Part shown: positions 36,603 through 45,089 of the stretch, piece after piece | Layout: every line of letters starts with the position of its first letter | Position numbering within the stretch: the stretch's first letter is position 1 | Assembly: GCA_003612515.1 (NCBI GenBank) | Contig: RAZB01000005.1 | Location: 1 to 64,000 of the forward strand | DNA length: 64,000 bases | Direction: 5' to 3' | DNA from: a bacterium D16-34 | GTDB lineage: Bacteria; Actinomycetota; Coriobacteriia; Coriobacteriales; Eggerthellaceae | Notes under the pieces: generated by a model | What the model was told of the DNA's origin: nothing | Seen by the model: the letters and a program-made list of their open reading frames with translations, nothing else | Database searches by the model: none | Position numbers and translations under genes: made by a program

Positions 36603-36832
36603 GTTGTGGGGCTGTTTTGCATGGTGGCCTTTTGGCTGGTGGTGTTTGTTGAGGCGGGCATTGATTATGTGAGGGGACTGTGTCTGTGCGATAGGGTTGT
36701 GCTTGCACGATAATGCTTATTATTGCGCAATAAAGCTTGCGCAATAATAAGGAGCGACAATGTATGTCGCTCCTTTGGAAACAATACGAGTGCAATGGTT
36801 TAGTGCAGTTGATCAAGTGTAAACCGTGAGTG

Positions 36833-37789
36833 CTATTGCTCCTTCTTGCTAATTTTGCGTTTGCGCAGAGCTTCGTTGATGTAGTAGGTGACAGCCGCAA
36901 ACAAACCCATAATGGAGCTGAACTGCGCGAAAGTTCTTATTACATTAGGCGCGGTGATGTTGTTGCCATGGTTGCCGTCGCCATGTCCACCACGTTCGCC
37001 GCGTTCGTCTTCGCGCTGTTCTTCTGTGCCCTCGGCCTTATTTTCGCGTTCGTCATTGTTACGATCGTTGTCATCGCGATCGCTCTCAGCTTCAGCTTGA
37101 TTACCATCACGATCACCCTCGGCCTCAGCTTGGTTACCATCGCGATCACCCTCGGCCTCAGTTTGCTCTTCGCCTCTGTTGCCCTTGTCGCCTTTGTCGC
37201 CGTGACCATGCTCCATGGGTACAATAGGACAGATGAGCCATTGCGCAAAACCCGAGGTAGGGATCGAATAAGCGCCAAAAATAACGACGATGGCCAAAAG
37301 AATATAGCAAAGTGGTTTAGCTATAGCTTCGCGCAACTTGATCTTCTTCTTAAAGAAGCCTTTGACCATATTCCAGTACAAACCAAGATGGATGCCGACA
37401 AGAATCAACGAAACAGCAGAGAAAAATAGGTGTAGTGTCCTAAAAATGGATGTATCCAAGTTAAGCGATTGAATGGCATCGCGGAAAAGAATCTTCGAGA
37501 TAAAAATGCCACTGATCACAATTATTAAAAACGAGATAATCAAAGCAATGGAAATCCAATAGCTGAACTTTGTGCGAGCTGGAGTATCTTTGTTGAAGAG
37601 TTTTTTTGTGCTGTTTACAATCCAGCGCCAGTTGAAAAGACAGTGAATTAAAAAGACCAGAAAAATTCCAATGCCGGCAACTTCGTGATAGGTGAGTGTG
37701 AGAACTTTTGCCTTGTATAGGAAAACTAAGATGATGAACATTGCCACATCGAGAGCTATTTTCGCAGATAGTTTAACGCTTTTTGTCAT
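36833..37789 (-). CDS. DUF4405-like membrane protein with acidic tandem-repeat linker
   Basis: A 318-aa protein. Residues 1-180 hold about five to six hydrophobic segments with His at positions resembling DUF4405/cytochrome b561-like proteins (HEVAGIGIFLVFLIHCLFNW; TLHLFFSAVSLILVGIHLGL), so haem b binding is possible. A very acidic, charged linker follows with three 11-residue repeats of type EGDRDGNQAEA (33 bp each at DNA level), then a final membrane helix (SIMGLFAAVTYYINEAL) and a basic tail. The linker would lie outside the membrane. The ribosome binding site is weak (AAAGGA, 14 nt upstream). Tandem operator-like palindromes lie upstream at 37903. Function unknown. Confidence 0.75.
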   Translation of the reverse strand: MTKSVKLSAKIALDVAMFIILVFLYKAKVLTLTYHEVAGIGIFLVFLIHCLFNWRWIVNSTKKLFNKDTPARTKFSYWISIALIISFLIIVISGIFISKILFRDAIQSLNLDTSIFRTLHLFFSAVSLILVGIHLGLYWNMVKGFFKKKIKLREAIAKPLCYILLAIVVIFGAYSIPTSGFAQWLICPIVPMEHGHGDKGDKGNRGEEQTEAEGDRDGNQAEAEGDRDGNQAEAESDRDDNDRNNDERENKAEGTEEQREDERGERGGHGDGNHGNNITAPNVIRTFAQFSSIMGLFAAVTYYINEALRKRKISKKEQ

Positions 37790-37902
37790 TGTCTAACTTG
37801 CCATCCTTTCTAAAGAGCGGTGTTATTTCGACACAAGACGAGCCTGGGAATGTTGACTTAAATAAGACGGATGCGTGTCAATAGGGCTGCTTGTAGAAAC
37901 AA

Positions 37903-37951
37903 AAGTTAGCTTAATATAACTTTATGGTAATAGTTAGCTATGGTTAACTAT
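37903..37951. promoter_or_regulatory. Two tandem palindromes around GTTAGC, candidate operator
   Basis: AAGTTAGCTTAATATAACTT (about 37903-37922) and ATAGTTAGCTATGGTTAACT (37930-37949, symmetric to 37951) are imperfect palindromes with TAGTTA/TAACTA-type half sites. They lie between the membrane-protein start at 37789 and the LuxR stop at 37990. Probably the control region of the membrane protein. Confidence 0.45.
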
Positions 37952-37989
37952 AAGCGGCTTGAAATAATATCCGAACGGAGAACGATTTT

Positions 37990-39414
37990 TTAAATCTCAT
38001 CTATCATGTCGATGAGGCTTTGGCGTGAACTAATGCCAAGCTTTTGGTAGATGTTGGAGCGATGAAACTTTACGGTGTTTTCGGAAACTACCAGCTTTTC
38101 GGCAATGCTTTTAACGGAGTTTCCTTTAGCGAGCAGTTGCAGTACATCCACTTCGCGATCAGTTAGTGAAAAATCCTGCGCAATTTGGGCGACGCGTTGG
38201 TCGTTGGTTTTGTCAGCGTGCGTGCTGGTTTCGTCGCTTATGGCGCCATTGGCGTTTGTAGATTTGACCTGCTGCATTTGTGCAATAAAGAGCATCATCA
38301 ACGAGAGAACAAGCGCTACTACCGCAGCCACCAAAAGCACCACATCATACGGTTCAAACAAGCGAGTAAAAAAGCGTATAACGAATTGCACCAGATAAAT
38401 GATGGCAATAGAGTTGCATGCAACGCGCAAGCAGTGGGTGTGGTATGCAGAGCCGTACCAAATTGATCCTGCTATGGAAAACAAAAGCAGCAACCACGCG
38501 CTCATGAAAATAGCCGAATAGAAAACAGCGCTCGAGAAGAAGGGGGAAAGCGCGAACAGCGAGACGATGCCGCAAAATCCGACAAGAAGAGAAAATACAA
38601 TTTCAGAAGCAATGCGTTTTTTCGCGACAGCAATAACAATAACCGACGCAACAATTCCGCAGGGTATGAAAAACCACAGGAAGCTTAGCTCTATGATAGG
38701 CATCCAGTTTTGAACAATGATTGACCAAACGAGTCCGCCGGCAATTGCCATGATTATGAAATAGACAAGGTTTGGGTGAGGGCGCTCGACATCAGGAAGT
38801 ATGTGTGGTGAGACGTTTTTCTTTTCGAGCAGAAGAAGAAATACGAGTGAGCATATGGGAAGAGCAGCTGATGCTCCGCCAGCACTCGATTGAGGAAGCA
38901 GGCTCATAGACCAGCTCAATACGCCCGTAATGACAGATCCGAGGCTTACCACCAAGAAAAGCGAAGGAAAGCTGGTGTTGAGTGACGCTGCTATCCATTT
39001 AGCGAACGGAACAACAAATGCTATTCCGCATAAGAGTCCACAGAGAAACCCGAGGGGGATAGAGGCAATTTGGGCGGCGAAGGCATAGGCCATCAACAAA
39101 GCGCAACTGATGGCAGAAACGCTGCACGCAACAATTGCCAGCAGATCTAAGCTCTTAAATTTGGACAGGCTGGGAAATATGAGCAGGATGCCAATTATGG
39201 CGATGCGCGCTGCTTGCTTAAAAACCCACGAATCTGAAGGCTGCATGGCAAATTGATAATTCGACGCTTCGTATGAGAACTGCATCCATGCCATCGCAAA
39301 GCCAAAAGCGCATGCAGACAAAACAAGAGCAAGTAAGGCATCCTTCTTTATTACAAATGCCCCATTGTTTTTAAGTCGTAGTTCTTCCGCTTGCGTTTTC
39401 GCCATATTCGCCAT
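37990..39414 (-). CDS. LuxR-family regulator with polytopic membrane N-terminus
   Basis: A 474-aa protein with about twelve hydrophobic segments, a polar linker (about residues 378-400) and a C-terminal LuxR helix-turn-helix (LTDREVDVLQLLAKGNSVKS, then VKFHRSNIYQKLGISSRQSL). No start has a good ribosome binding site. I chose ATG 39414 (MANMAKTQ), with AAGGGG 13 nt upstream; the frame can also open at TTG 39453 or ATG 39405. It is divergent from the flavoprotein/cytochrome pair at 39678. Confidence 0.88.
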   Translation of the reverse strand: MANMAKTQAEELRLKNNGAFVIKKDALLALVLSACAFGFAMAWMQFSYEASNYQFAMQPSDSWVFKQAARIAIIGILLIFPSLSKFKSLDLLAIVACSVSAISCALLMAYAFAAQIASIPLGFLCGLLCGIAFVVPFAKWIAASLNTSFPSLFLVVSLGSVITGVLSWSMSLLPQSSAGGASAALPICSLVFLLLLEKKNVSPHILPDVERPHPNLVYFIIMAIAGGLVWSIIVQNWMPIIELSFLWFFIPCGIVASVIVIAVAKKRIASEIVFSLLVGFCGIVSLFALSPFFSSAVFYSAIFMSAWLLLLFSIAGSIWYGSAYHTHCLRVACNSIAIIYLVQFVIRFFTRLFEPYDVVLLVAAVVALVLSLMMLFIAQMQQVKSTNANGAISDETSTHADKTNDQRVAQIAQDFSLTDREVDVLQLLAKGNSVKSIAEKLVVSENTVKFHRSNIYQKLGISSRQSLIDMIDEI

Positions 39415-39677
39415 AGCTTTATGCGTTCCCCTTTGTACTAAAACCGTTAGCAATTTTACCTTACCAGGCTGATTCAGCTTGCTGGGATTTACGGAAAACG
39501 CCTGTAGAGCGGCAATACTACCCTTTTTGGATGGGGTGAAAAAACTACAAACTGCCTTTTCTGAGTGGAGGCAAATTCGCCAAAAGATAGCACCATGAAT
39601 TCCGAAGCGGCGGTGATTTACCGCAAAGATTGTTGAGGGAAACCTATTGAGGGAGACCTCGAGAAGGAGGGAATAGC

Positions 39678-41240
39678 ATGGCTATCCAGAATTTAAGTAG
39701 AAGGAACTTCTTACAAGGCGCAGTTTTAGCTGGCGCAGGTCTTACGGGTGCAGGTGTGCTCGCGGCGTGTTCGCAGGCTGAGACTGCCACCGACGAAGGG
39801 CTTGCAACTACTGGTGATGAATATACGTGGGAAGGTGAAGCCGACCTTGTCATTCTTGGTTCAGGCTGTGCGGGCATGTATGGCGCCTATCATGCGGCTG
39901 ACGCGGGATTGAGTGTGATTTTGCTCGAGAAGCAGCCCGAAGAGACCGCCGGCGGAGACACGCGTTGTATGGGTGGTTATATGAATCGCAAGAATATGAC
40001 GATGGACCTTCTTATGAACTCCTATTCTTTTGGAGATTGCGACGAAGAGTGGGCACAAAAGATCGTTGATGGCAGTTTGGATACGGTTGATTTTTTGCTC
40101 GAGCATGGTTGCGAGTGGGAAACGGTTGAGGATGGTTTTTTGAAAGGCAATGGACCGGCGGTTTATGAGTGCCTTCGCGATGCAATGCTGACAAAAAACG
40201 TTGATGTACGCTATGAAACGCCTGCTACTGAGCTTATTCAAAACGACACCGGCGAGGTAATTGGTGTTGTCGCTACCAGCAATGGCCAGCCGGTGAATTT
40301 TAAGGCAAAACGTGCGGTGCTGGTTGCTACGGGCGCATACACGTGCAACAAGCAGCTGATGTGGGACTTAAACCTGCCGGGCATAGATACCTATTCAATC
40401 AGTAGCCCCTATTTGACTGGCGACGGTTTGCTTATGGCAGCAAATCTTGGTGCTCGCATCGGTAAAGTTTCGAAAGGTGTTGAGTTCGACGCGTTCGTTT
40501 CAAAAGCGGCTAGCGAAGAAATTGGAACTGGTATTGAGATGCTTAAGCCGCCTACACCATCACTTATTTATGTAAATGGTGAAGCTAAGCGTTTCCAGGA
40601 CGAATATCTGAATATGCAACATAGCAAGACGACGCTTCCGTGTACGTATTTTACGGGAAGCATGGCAGAATATCGTCAATCTGCGGCGCATTATGATAAC
40701 GGCATTATGTGGGAAGTATTCGACCAAGCTGCTTTTGACTCCGGTTCGGTTGGCAACACTACGTCAAATATGACTTGGGCAAATGTTATCCCCAGCGATG
40801 GATATATCTGGAGTGAAGACAACAAAGCGGAGTTGGAAAATGGCTGGATTCTTCAAGCCGACACGCTTGAGGAACTTGCTGGCAAGATGGGTGTAGATCC
40901 TACTGCTTTGGTAGAGACGGTTACCGCATATAACGCTGGTTGCGAGGCTGGCGAAGACGCCTTTGGTCGCAACCCTGAAATGCTGGTTGCGCTCGGTGAG
41001 GGTCCTTATTATGCGGTTCAGCTGGGCATTTCGGTCTTGTATACCATCGGCGGTTTAATGACCGATGCCAACGGTCGCACACTGGACTGGACAAACAATC
41101 CTATCCCTCGTCTTTATAGTGCTGGCAACGTGGGTACGGTAGGATCCTATCTGGCTGCTATTGCTGCTCGTGGCAATATGACTCAGGCCCTCATTGCTGT
41201 GGAAGATATTCAAACCTTGGGTGCTTGGGACGAAGCTTAA
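39678..41240 (+). CDS. Tat-exported FAD-binding flavoprotein reductase
   Basis: A 520-aa flavoprotein with a Tat signal (LSRRNFLQGAVLAG), a LAACSQ lipobox-like site, the FAD motif GSGCAG at about residues 61-66, AKRFQDEYLN in the substrate domain, and the C-terminal FAD contact (PRLYSAGNVGT). No FMN domain. The multihaem lipoprotein gene begins 15 bp downstream, so the two likely form one extracytoplasmic reductase. GGAGG precedes the ATG. Confidence 0.92.
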   Translation: MAIQNLSRRNFLQGAVLAGAGLTGAGVLAACSQAETATDEGLATTGDEYTWEGEADLVILGSGCAGMYGAYHAADAGLSVILLEKQPEETAGGDTRCMGGYMNRKNMTMDLLMNSYSFGDCDEEWAQKIVDGSLDTVDFLLEHGCEWETVEDGFLKGNGPAVYECLRDAMLTKNVDVRYETPATELIQNDTGEVIGVVATSNGQPVNFKAKRAVLVATGAYTCNKQLMWDLNLPGIDTYSISSPYLTGDGLLMAANLGARIGKVSKGVEFDAFVSKAASEEIGTGIEMLKPPTPSLIYVNGEAKRFQDEYLNMQHSKTTLPCTYFTGSMAEYRQSAAHYDNGIMWEVFDQAAFDSGSVGNTTSNMTWANVIPSDGYIWSEDNKAELENGWILQADTLEELAGKMGVDPTALVETVTAYNAGCEAGEDAFGRNPEMLVALGEGPYYAVQLGISVLYTIGGLMTDANGRTLDWTNNPIPRLYSAGNVGTVGSYLAAIAARGNMTQALIAVEDIQTLGAWDEA

Positions 41241-41255
41241 ACGTAGGAGCGTGTT

Positions 41256-41864
41256 ATGTTTAAAGGTAATAAGCAGATCATTCTCCTTACTGCGATTGTG
41301 CTTGTTGTTGGTGCTCTGGTCGGCTGTGCGCCACAGCAGCAAGCAGCTGAGAATTCAGGCAATACGCAAGATAAAAACGCAGCAGCTGTTGAGACGGTAG
41401 ATTTTGAATTCTCGCAGGATTCGGATTGTACGATATGTCATTCAGTCGAGTCGGATTCAATGAGCGATTCCACTTGCCTTGCTGGACTTGGCTCGCATGC
41501 CTCTATGGAGTGCCTGACTTGTCATGAGTTTGATTCGAGTCTTGAGAAGGCACACGAAGATGTCTCGATGGGGGATACACCTCGTAGTAGTCTGAAGCGC
41601 ACTTCAGTTAACGAAGATGCTTGCTTGTCATGCCATGACACCGATGAGCTAATTGAGAAGACGGCTGATATTACGGTGCTAACCGATAGCGAAGGCACAG
41701 TGGTAAACCCTCATGAGGTAATGAGCATAGGCACTGGTCATGATGAGATTTCGTGTTCTAGCTGCCACAAGATGCACGTAACGTCAGATGCTTCGCAAGC
41801 TGCAAGTGATACGTGCTTGAGCTGCCACCATAAAGAAGTCTACAAGTGCGGAACTTGCCACTAG
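41256..41864 (+). CDS. Multihaem c-type cytochrome lipoprotein (six CxxCH)
   Basis: A 202-aa exported lipoprotein: signal helix followed by the lipobox ALVGC, then six CxxCH motifs (CTICH, CLTCH, CLSCH, CSSCH, CLSCH and CGTCH, the last two residues of which end the protein). The flavocytochrome fumarate reductase FccA fuses a four-haem domain to its flavoprotein; here the cytochrome is separate and has two more motifs. It should pass electrons from a membrane quinol oxidase to the flavoprotein encoded 15 bp upstream. AGGAG lies 8 nt before the ATG. Confidence 0.9.
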   Translation: MFKGNKQIILLTAIVLVVGALVGCAPQQQAAENSGNTQDKNAAAVETVDFEFSQDSDCTICHSVESDSMSDSTCLAGLGSHASMECLTCHEFDSSLEKAHEDVSMGDTPRSSLKRTSVNEDACLSCHDTDELIEKTADITVLTDSEGTVVNPHEVMSIGTGHDEISCSSCHKMHVTSDASQAASDTCLSCHHKEVYKCGTCH

Positions 41865-41964
41865 TTCTTCTGCGTGATCGCGGCTAGCTTGATGCATTCT
41901 CTTGTTACGGATGCGGGGCGTGCAAATTATCCCTCCCTCTTAGGCACCTTCTGCATTCTAATGG

Positions 41965-42003
41965 CGAACACCCCTTATGGCGTCGTGTCGTGAGGGGTGT
42001 TCG
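41965..42003 (+). terminator. 11-bp hairpin after the cytochrome gene
   Basis: CGAACACCCCT (41965-41975) is perfectly complementary to AGGGGTGTTCG (41993-42003) with a 17-nt loop. There is no U-tract. Probable transcript end or stabilising structure. Confidence 0.55.
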
Positions 42004-42026
42004 TCCTGTAACTCGCTTGTCGCTAT

Positions 42027-42222
42027 GCGCCCTTTGTTTCAGCAAAATTGTTGCACTCATGAACTATCGTCAGTAATTTCGAGGTTTTGGCTGGAAAATG
42101 CCCCTCGTCGGTGAAATCACCCCCTATTTTGGCGTCGAAAACCCCGACTAGGGCACTTTTCCAACCATTTTGCCCTCAGATTCACCGACGAGGGCACTTT
42201 TCCAGCCACAACTTGCAAATTT
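42027..42222 (+). repeat. Dispersed repeat family A, copy 4 (full length)
   Basis: Very close to copy 3, starting GCGCCCTTTGTTTCAGCAAA and ending ACAACTTGCAAATTT. The left arm GGCTGGAAAATGCCCCTCG faces the right arm CACCGACGAGGGCACTTTTC 85 bp later. It sits between convergent genes (cytochrome and Fic). Confidence 0.9.
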
Positions 42223-42379
42223 GCATTTAATCGCTCGACAAGTATTCGCTCTGGTAATAACTCGGAAAACCTATAAGCTTCCCAAGCTTAACCCGTCATC
42301 CTAAGTGCAACACTTTGCGGCAAGCAAAGGTTCATGAACCCCGATTGATTGGTGCTTACCTTCGCTATTATTCGCCAGA

Positions 42380-43267
42380 TCACGAAATGCGGAAGTAGTC
42401 TAGCTCGGTCTTGAACTTGTCTTGTGCCGCAAGGCGGGTGTCGGTGAGGTAGCCTTTCTCGCGATCCCATTCAGAGAGACCCCGGTAATAAAAGGCCTTC
42501 ATGTTGTCGTCTATGATGAACGGCACAACCTCGTTGGCGAGACACTCTTTAAACATGATGAGCCTGCCTATTCGGCCGTTTCCGTCCTGGAAGGGACGAA
42601 TCTTTTCGAATTCGACATGGAAACCAATAATCTCCTCAAGCGAATGCTCTGATCTGGGGTTGTAGCTTTTTAAAAGGCGGCAAACTTCTTCTTTGACGTT
42701 TTCTGGAAGGGTTGTTTTTTGACCGCCGACTTCGTTAGGTAGGCGCTTGTATTCGCCCATTGCAAACCAATCTTTTGCGGAGTCGGTATTGCCAGCTTTC
42801 AAGATGTGGTGGAGTTCCTTGATTATTGTTTCCGAAAGCGGTTCCTGCGCATGATCAATGATGTAGTCGATGGCTCGAAAGTGGTTGCTTGTCTCTATGA
42901 TGTCGTCGAGCCTCACGGCCTCACTCTGGATGCCAATGGTCGCGGTTTCGAAGATGAAGCGCGTTTGAGCCAGAGAAAGCTTGCTTCCCTCGATGCGATT
43001 GGAATTATAGGTAAGCTCAACTTGCACTTTGTGATAAATGCCGCCTTTGATTTTGGCCGTCTTTTCTTCGCGAAGTCGGGCGAGAAGAGGTCTTTCGTTG
43101 ATTTGTTTGGCGTTTGCGCGAGCGGGTTTTGTAGCGTCTGAGGGGATATTCCATGTCTTGCCCGTTAGAAAGGCGCCCGGAGCGCGGCCTTGTGCGCAGT
43201 AGTTGCGGACGCTTCTTTCGGAAACTCCCCAAATCTCGGCAATCTCAGTTGCGGACAGAAACCCCAT
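42380..43267 (-). CDS. Fic-domain protein with N-terminal HTH; catalytic His replaced by Arg
   Basis: A 295-aa Fic-family protein. Residues 1-45 form a MerR/excisionase-like helix-turn-helix (LSATEIAEIWGVSERSVRNY). Then comes an inhibitory-helix motif NSNRIEGS, matching (S/T)xxxE(G/N), and the Fic core near residue 225. The core reads FEKIRPFQDGNGRIGRLI, where the usual catalytic His of HPFxDGNGR is Arg (codon CGT on the minus strand). Fic enzymes transfer AMP or similar groups to hydroxyl side chains, so this one may be inactive, altered or a regulator. ATG 43267 has AAGGAGG 9 nt upstream. The HTH could bind the palindrome at 43330. Confidence 0.85.
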   Translation of the reverse strand: MGFLSATEIAEIWGVSERSVRNYCAQGRAPGAFLTGKTWNIPSDATKPARANAKQINERPLLARLREEKTAKIKGGIYHKVQVELTYNSNRIEGSKLSLAQTRFIFETATIGIQSEAVRLDDIIETSNHFRAIDYIIDHAQEPLSETIIKELHHILKAGNTDSAKDWFAMGEYKRLPNEVGGQKTTLPENVKEEVCRLLKSYNPRSEHSLEEIIGFHVEFEKIRPFQDGNGRIGRLIMFKECLANEVVPFIIDDNMKAFYYRGLSEWDREKGYLTDTRLAAQDKFKTELDYFRIS

Positions 43268-43282
43268 TGGGCTTTGCCTCCT

Positions 43283-43345
43283 TATCGGCAAAAACCTGAT
43301 GGGGTAATTGTAGCAAATTGATTTAATTCTTGCCGATATCGGCAA
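43283..43345. promoter_or_regulatory. Palindrome TTGCCGATATCGGCAA plus half-site at the Fic promoter
   Basis: TTGCCGATATCGGCAA at 43330-43345 is a perfect 16-bp palindrome. Its right half TATCGGCAAAAA recurs at 43283-43294, just upstream of the Fic start at 43267. The arrangement suggests autoregulation by the protein's own HTH domain. Confidence 0.6.
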
Positions 43346-43372
43346 AAAAGAGTGGTGAGAAGTTTTCGACTC

Positions 43373-44065
43373 TTAGACGGCGGCTGCATTAAGCTCGGTC
43401 TTTAGCTGTAAAAGCGCAGAAAACTTTTCGCCAACAGAGAAGGTCATTGGCTCAGCCTGCGAACTGCTGGGCATAGCTTTTGCAATCATGCTTTTTTGGA
43501 GGAGGTAGTCATTGGTCATAAGTGACGAGAGTAACTCAGCAGTAAGCGTTGCGTCGTAAAGCGCGCCGTGTAGGTCTTGGCTGGACGCTTCAATGCCGTA
43601 CCAATTTGCTGCGATGCGAAGCGCCATTTGCCTTCCGTTGTCAACTTCCATGAAGCGCGGGTATATCTTTTGTAGGTCAAGCCACCTGTTGTTTTTCTCC
43701 GAGAAAGAGATCTCTTTTGTTTTTGTCTCAACGACGAGCTGGCGCAGGTCGGAATTACTCCAGGCAACAAAGCGAGTTTTAGCGTTGCCCACCCAAGCGC
43801 GAAACTGCTTCAATACTTCCGCGAGAGACTCGGCACCTGTAACGTCACAGGTTCTAATGCCGGTGAGTTTTTGGACCTTGCGCGTGACGCGGTCTGTGAA
43901 TTCCGGTTTGACGAACGACGTGAAGCTGTCTAATAGTTTGCCATTTTGATCAACTCGAACAGCCCCGATCTGGATGATTTCGAAACAGAAATGACCCGTT
44001 CGGTATTTAGGGTTGACGGGTGTAAACTCGAGGTCAATCACTATGTTTTGTTCGTAGTTGCTCAT
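43373..44065 (-). CDS. DEDDh-family 3'-5' exonuclease
   Basis: A 230-aa protein of the DnaQ-like exonuclease fold. The four acidic residues and His are visible: VIDLEF (D-x-E) near residue 9, the Asp region WSNSDLRQL near 120, and LHGALYDATLTAELL near 180, where His and Asp are the last catalytic pair. It would degrade single-stranded DNA or RNA from the 3' end. The start chosen is ATG 44065 (MSNYEQN); an in-frame ATG at 44155 lacks support. It is monocistronic, upstream of the Fic gene in the same orientation. Confidence 0.85.
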   Translation of the reverse strand: MSNYEQNIVIDLEFTPVNPKYRTGHFCFEIIQIGAVRVDQNGKLLDSFTSFVKPEFTDRVTRKVQKLTGIRTCDVTGAESLAEVLKQFRAWVGNAKTRFVAWSNSDLRQLVVETKTKEISFSEKNNRWLDLQKIYPRFMEVDNGRQMALRIAANWYGIEASSQDLHGALYDATLTAELLSSLMTNDYLLQKSMIAKAMPSSSQAEPMTFSVGEKFSALLQLKTELNAAAV

Positions 44066-44297
44066 ATGCTCACCATCTATCTCGTTTGTACGTTTTAATA
44101 CATGATAGGTCAGCATTAGATTATGTGTGTTCCAAGCATGGGACACCACGCGCAAACCGAGCTTTGCGTGGGTCGAACTATGGGTGAACCTTGTGCGCGC
44201 TGAGCTTTGTGAGGCGTGGGTCTTGCGCGGATCAGCGTTTGTTGCTCGGCGACGGCTATCTTAGTCTGCCGCGGCGCGACCCCTTGGTTGCGATTGA

Positions 44298-44837
44298 CTA
44301 GAATCTCATCTCTTGCAGTTTCTGGCACTGTTCCGAGGTAAGCTTTGTGATTGCTCCTGTACGCGAAACGGTAATGAAATCCCGAAACTCGTCGATGTGA
44401 ATTGGTGGCTTGATCAGCAAAATTGAATCGATTGGAGCATAATATTTGCTGCGCCAATGCAGTCCGTCTTCGGTGGCGATATTGTCGACTATGATGTCGC
44501 CGCATACGGTTCCGCGTGCAAATATCGCGCCACCGATTTCTCGATAAATATCCTCACCCTCATTCAGTGCTTGGTGCAAAACGTCGAACGTCTCTGGTTC
44601 AATATCGTCCTGGAAACGTTTCAGCTCTCCTTTGAGTCGACGGATGGTATCGATGGATGTCTTCGAGTGCATAAAGAAGACAGGCTCTCCGATAAAAGCA
44701 TCTTTGGGTGCCGTCCATTCGACATAGTCGGAGGTCATTACTTCTTGGACGTCGAACTTGCCTCGCTCTTCGATGAAATATAAAACTTCGTCTAAGCTTT
44801 TCGGGAACGAAATGTTTGTAATGAAGGCTTCTGGCAT
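44298..44837 (-). CDS. Hypothetical protein, possibly PUA/EVE-like
   Basis: A 179-aa protein preceded by AGGAG at 6 nt. The second half (SKYYAPIDSILLIKPPIHID, then EFRDFITVSRTGAITKLTSE) resembles the closing part of EVE/PUA-like RNA- or modified-base-binding domains, where a KY-A-I-----PI---EF pattern is common. I do not recognise the first half. The assignment is tentative. It has no close operon partner; 44066-44297 is non-coding and featureless to my eye. Confidence 0.5.
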   Translation of the reverse strand: MPEAFITNISFPKSLDEVLYFIEERGKFDVQEVMTSDYVEWTAPKDAFIGEPVFFMHSKTSIDTIRRLKGELKRFQDDIEPETFDVLHQALNEGEDIYREIGGAIFARGTVCGDIIVDNIATEDGLHWRSKYYAPIDSILLIKPPIHIDEFRDFITVSRTGAITKLTSEQCQKLQEMRF

Positions 44838-44943
44838 GTGTTGCTCCTGCTGGATACTTGTCTTTGTGTCGCCTATGATAGCAAAGACGTGAGAACAAAT
44901 ATGAAAGCTTTGCGTCGGCGATTAATTTCGAATTAGAATTTCT

Positions 44944-45076
44944 TGGCGGCAGCAATGGTGGCGGCATTGAAAGAAGTATTGGCGGAGACATTGACGACAG
45001 CGTAGGCGGCAGTGGCAGCAGCAATGGCGGCTGCAGCAATGGCGGCGGCATCGGCCTTAGCGGCGGCGTCGGCGAA
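44944..45076. repeat. Low-complexity GGC/GCA trinucleotide tract
   Basis: About 130 bp rich in GGCGGC, GCAGCA and GGCAGC triplets. It encodes poly-Ala in one frame, poly-Gly/Ser in another and poly-Ala on the reverse strand, so apparent ORFs here are artefacts. It sits upstream of the MGMT-like gene. An in-frame alanine-rich N-terminal extension of that gene (ATG 45012) is possible but not supported by a ribosome binding site. Confidence 0.7.
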
Positions 45077-45089
45077 CAATTGGAGGCTT

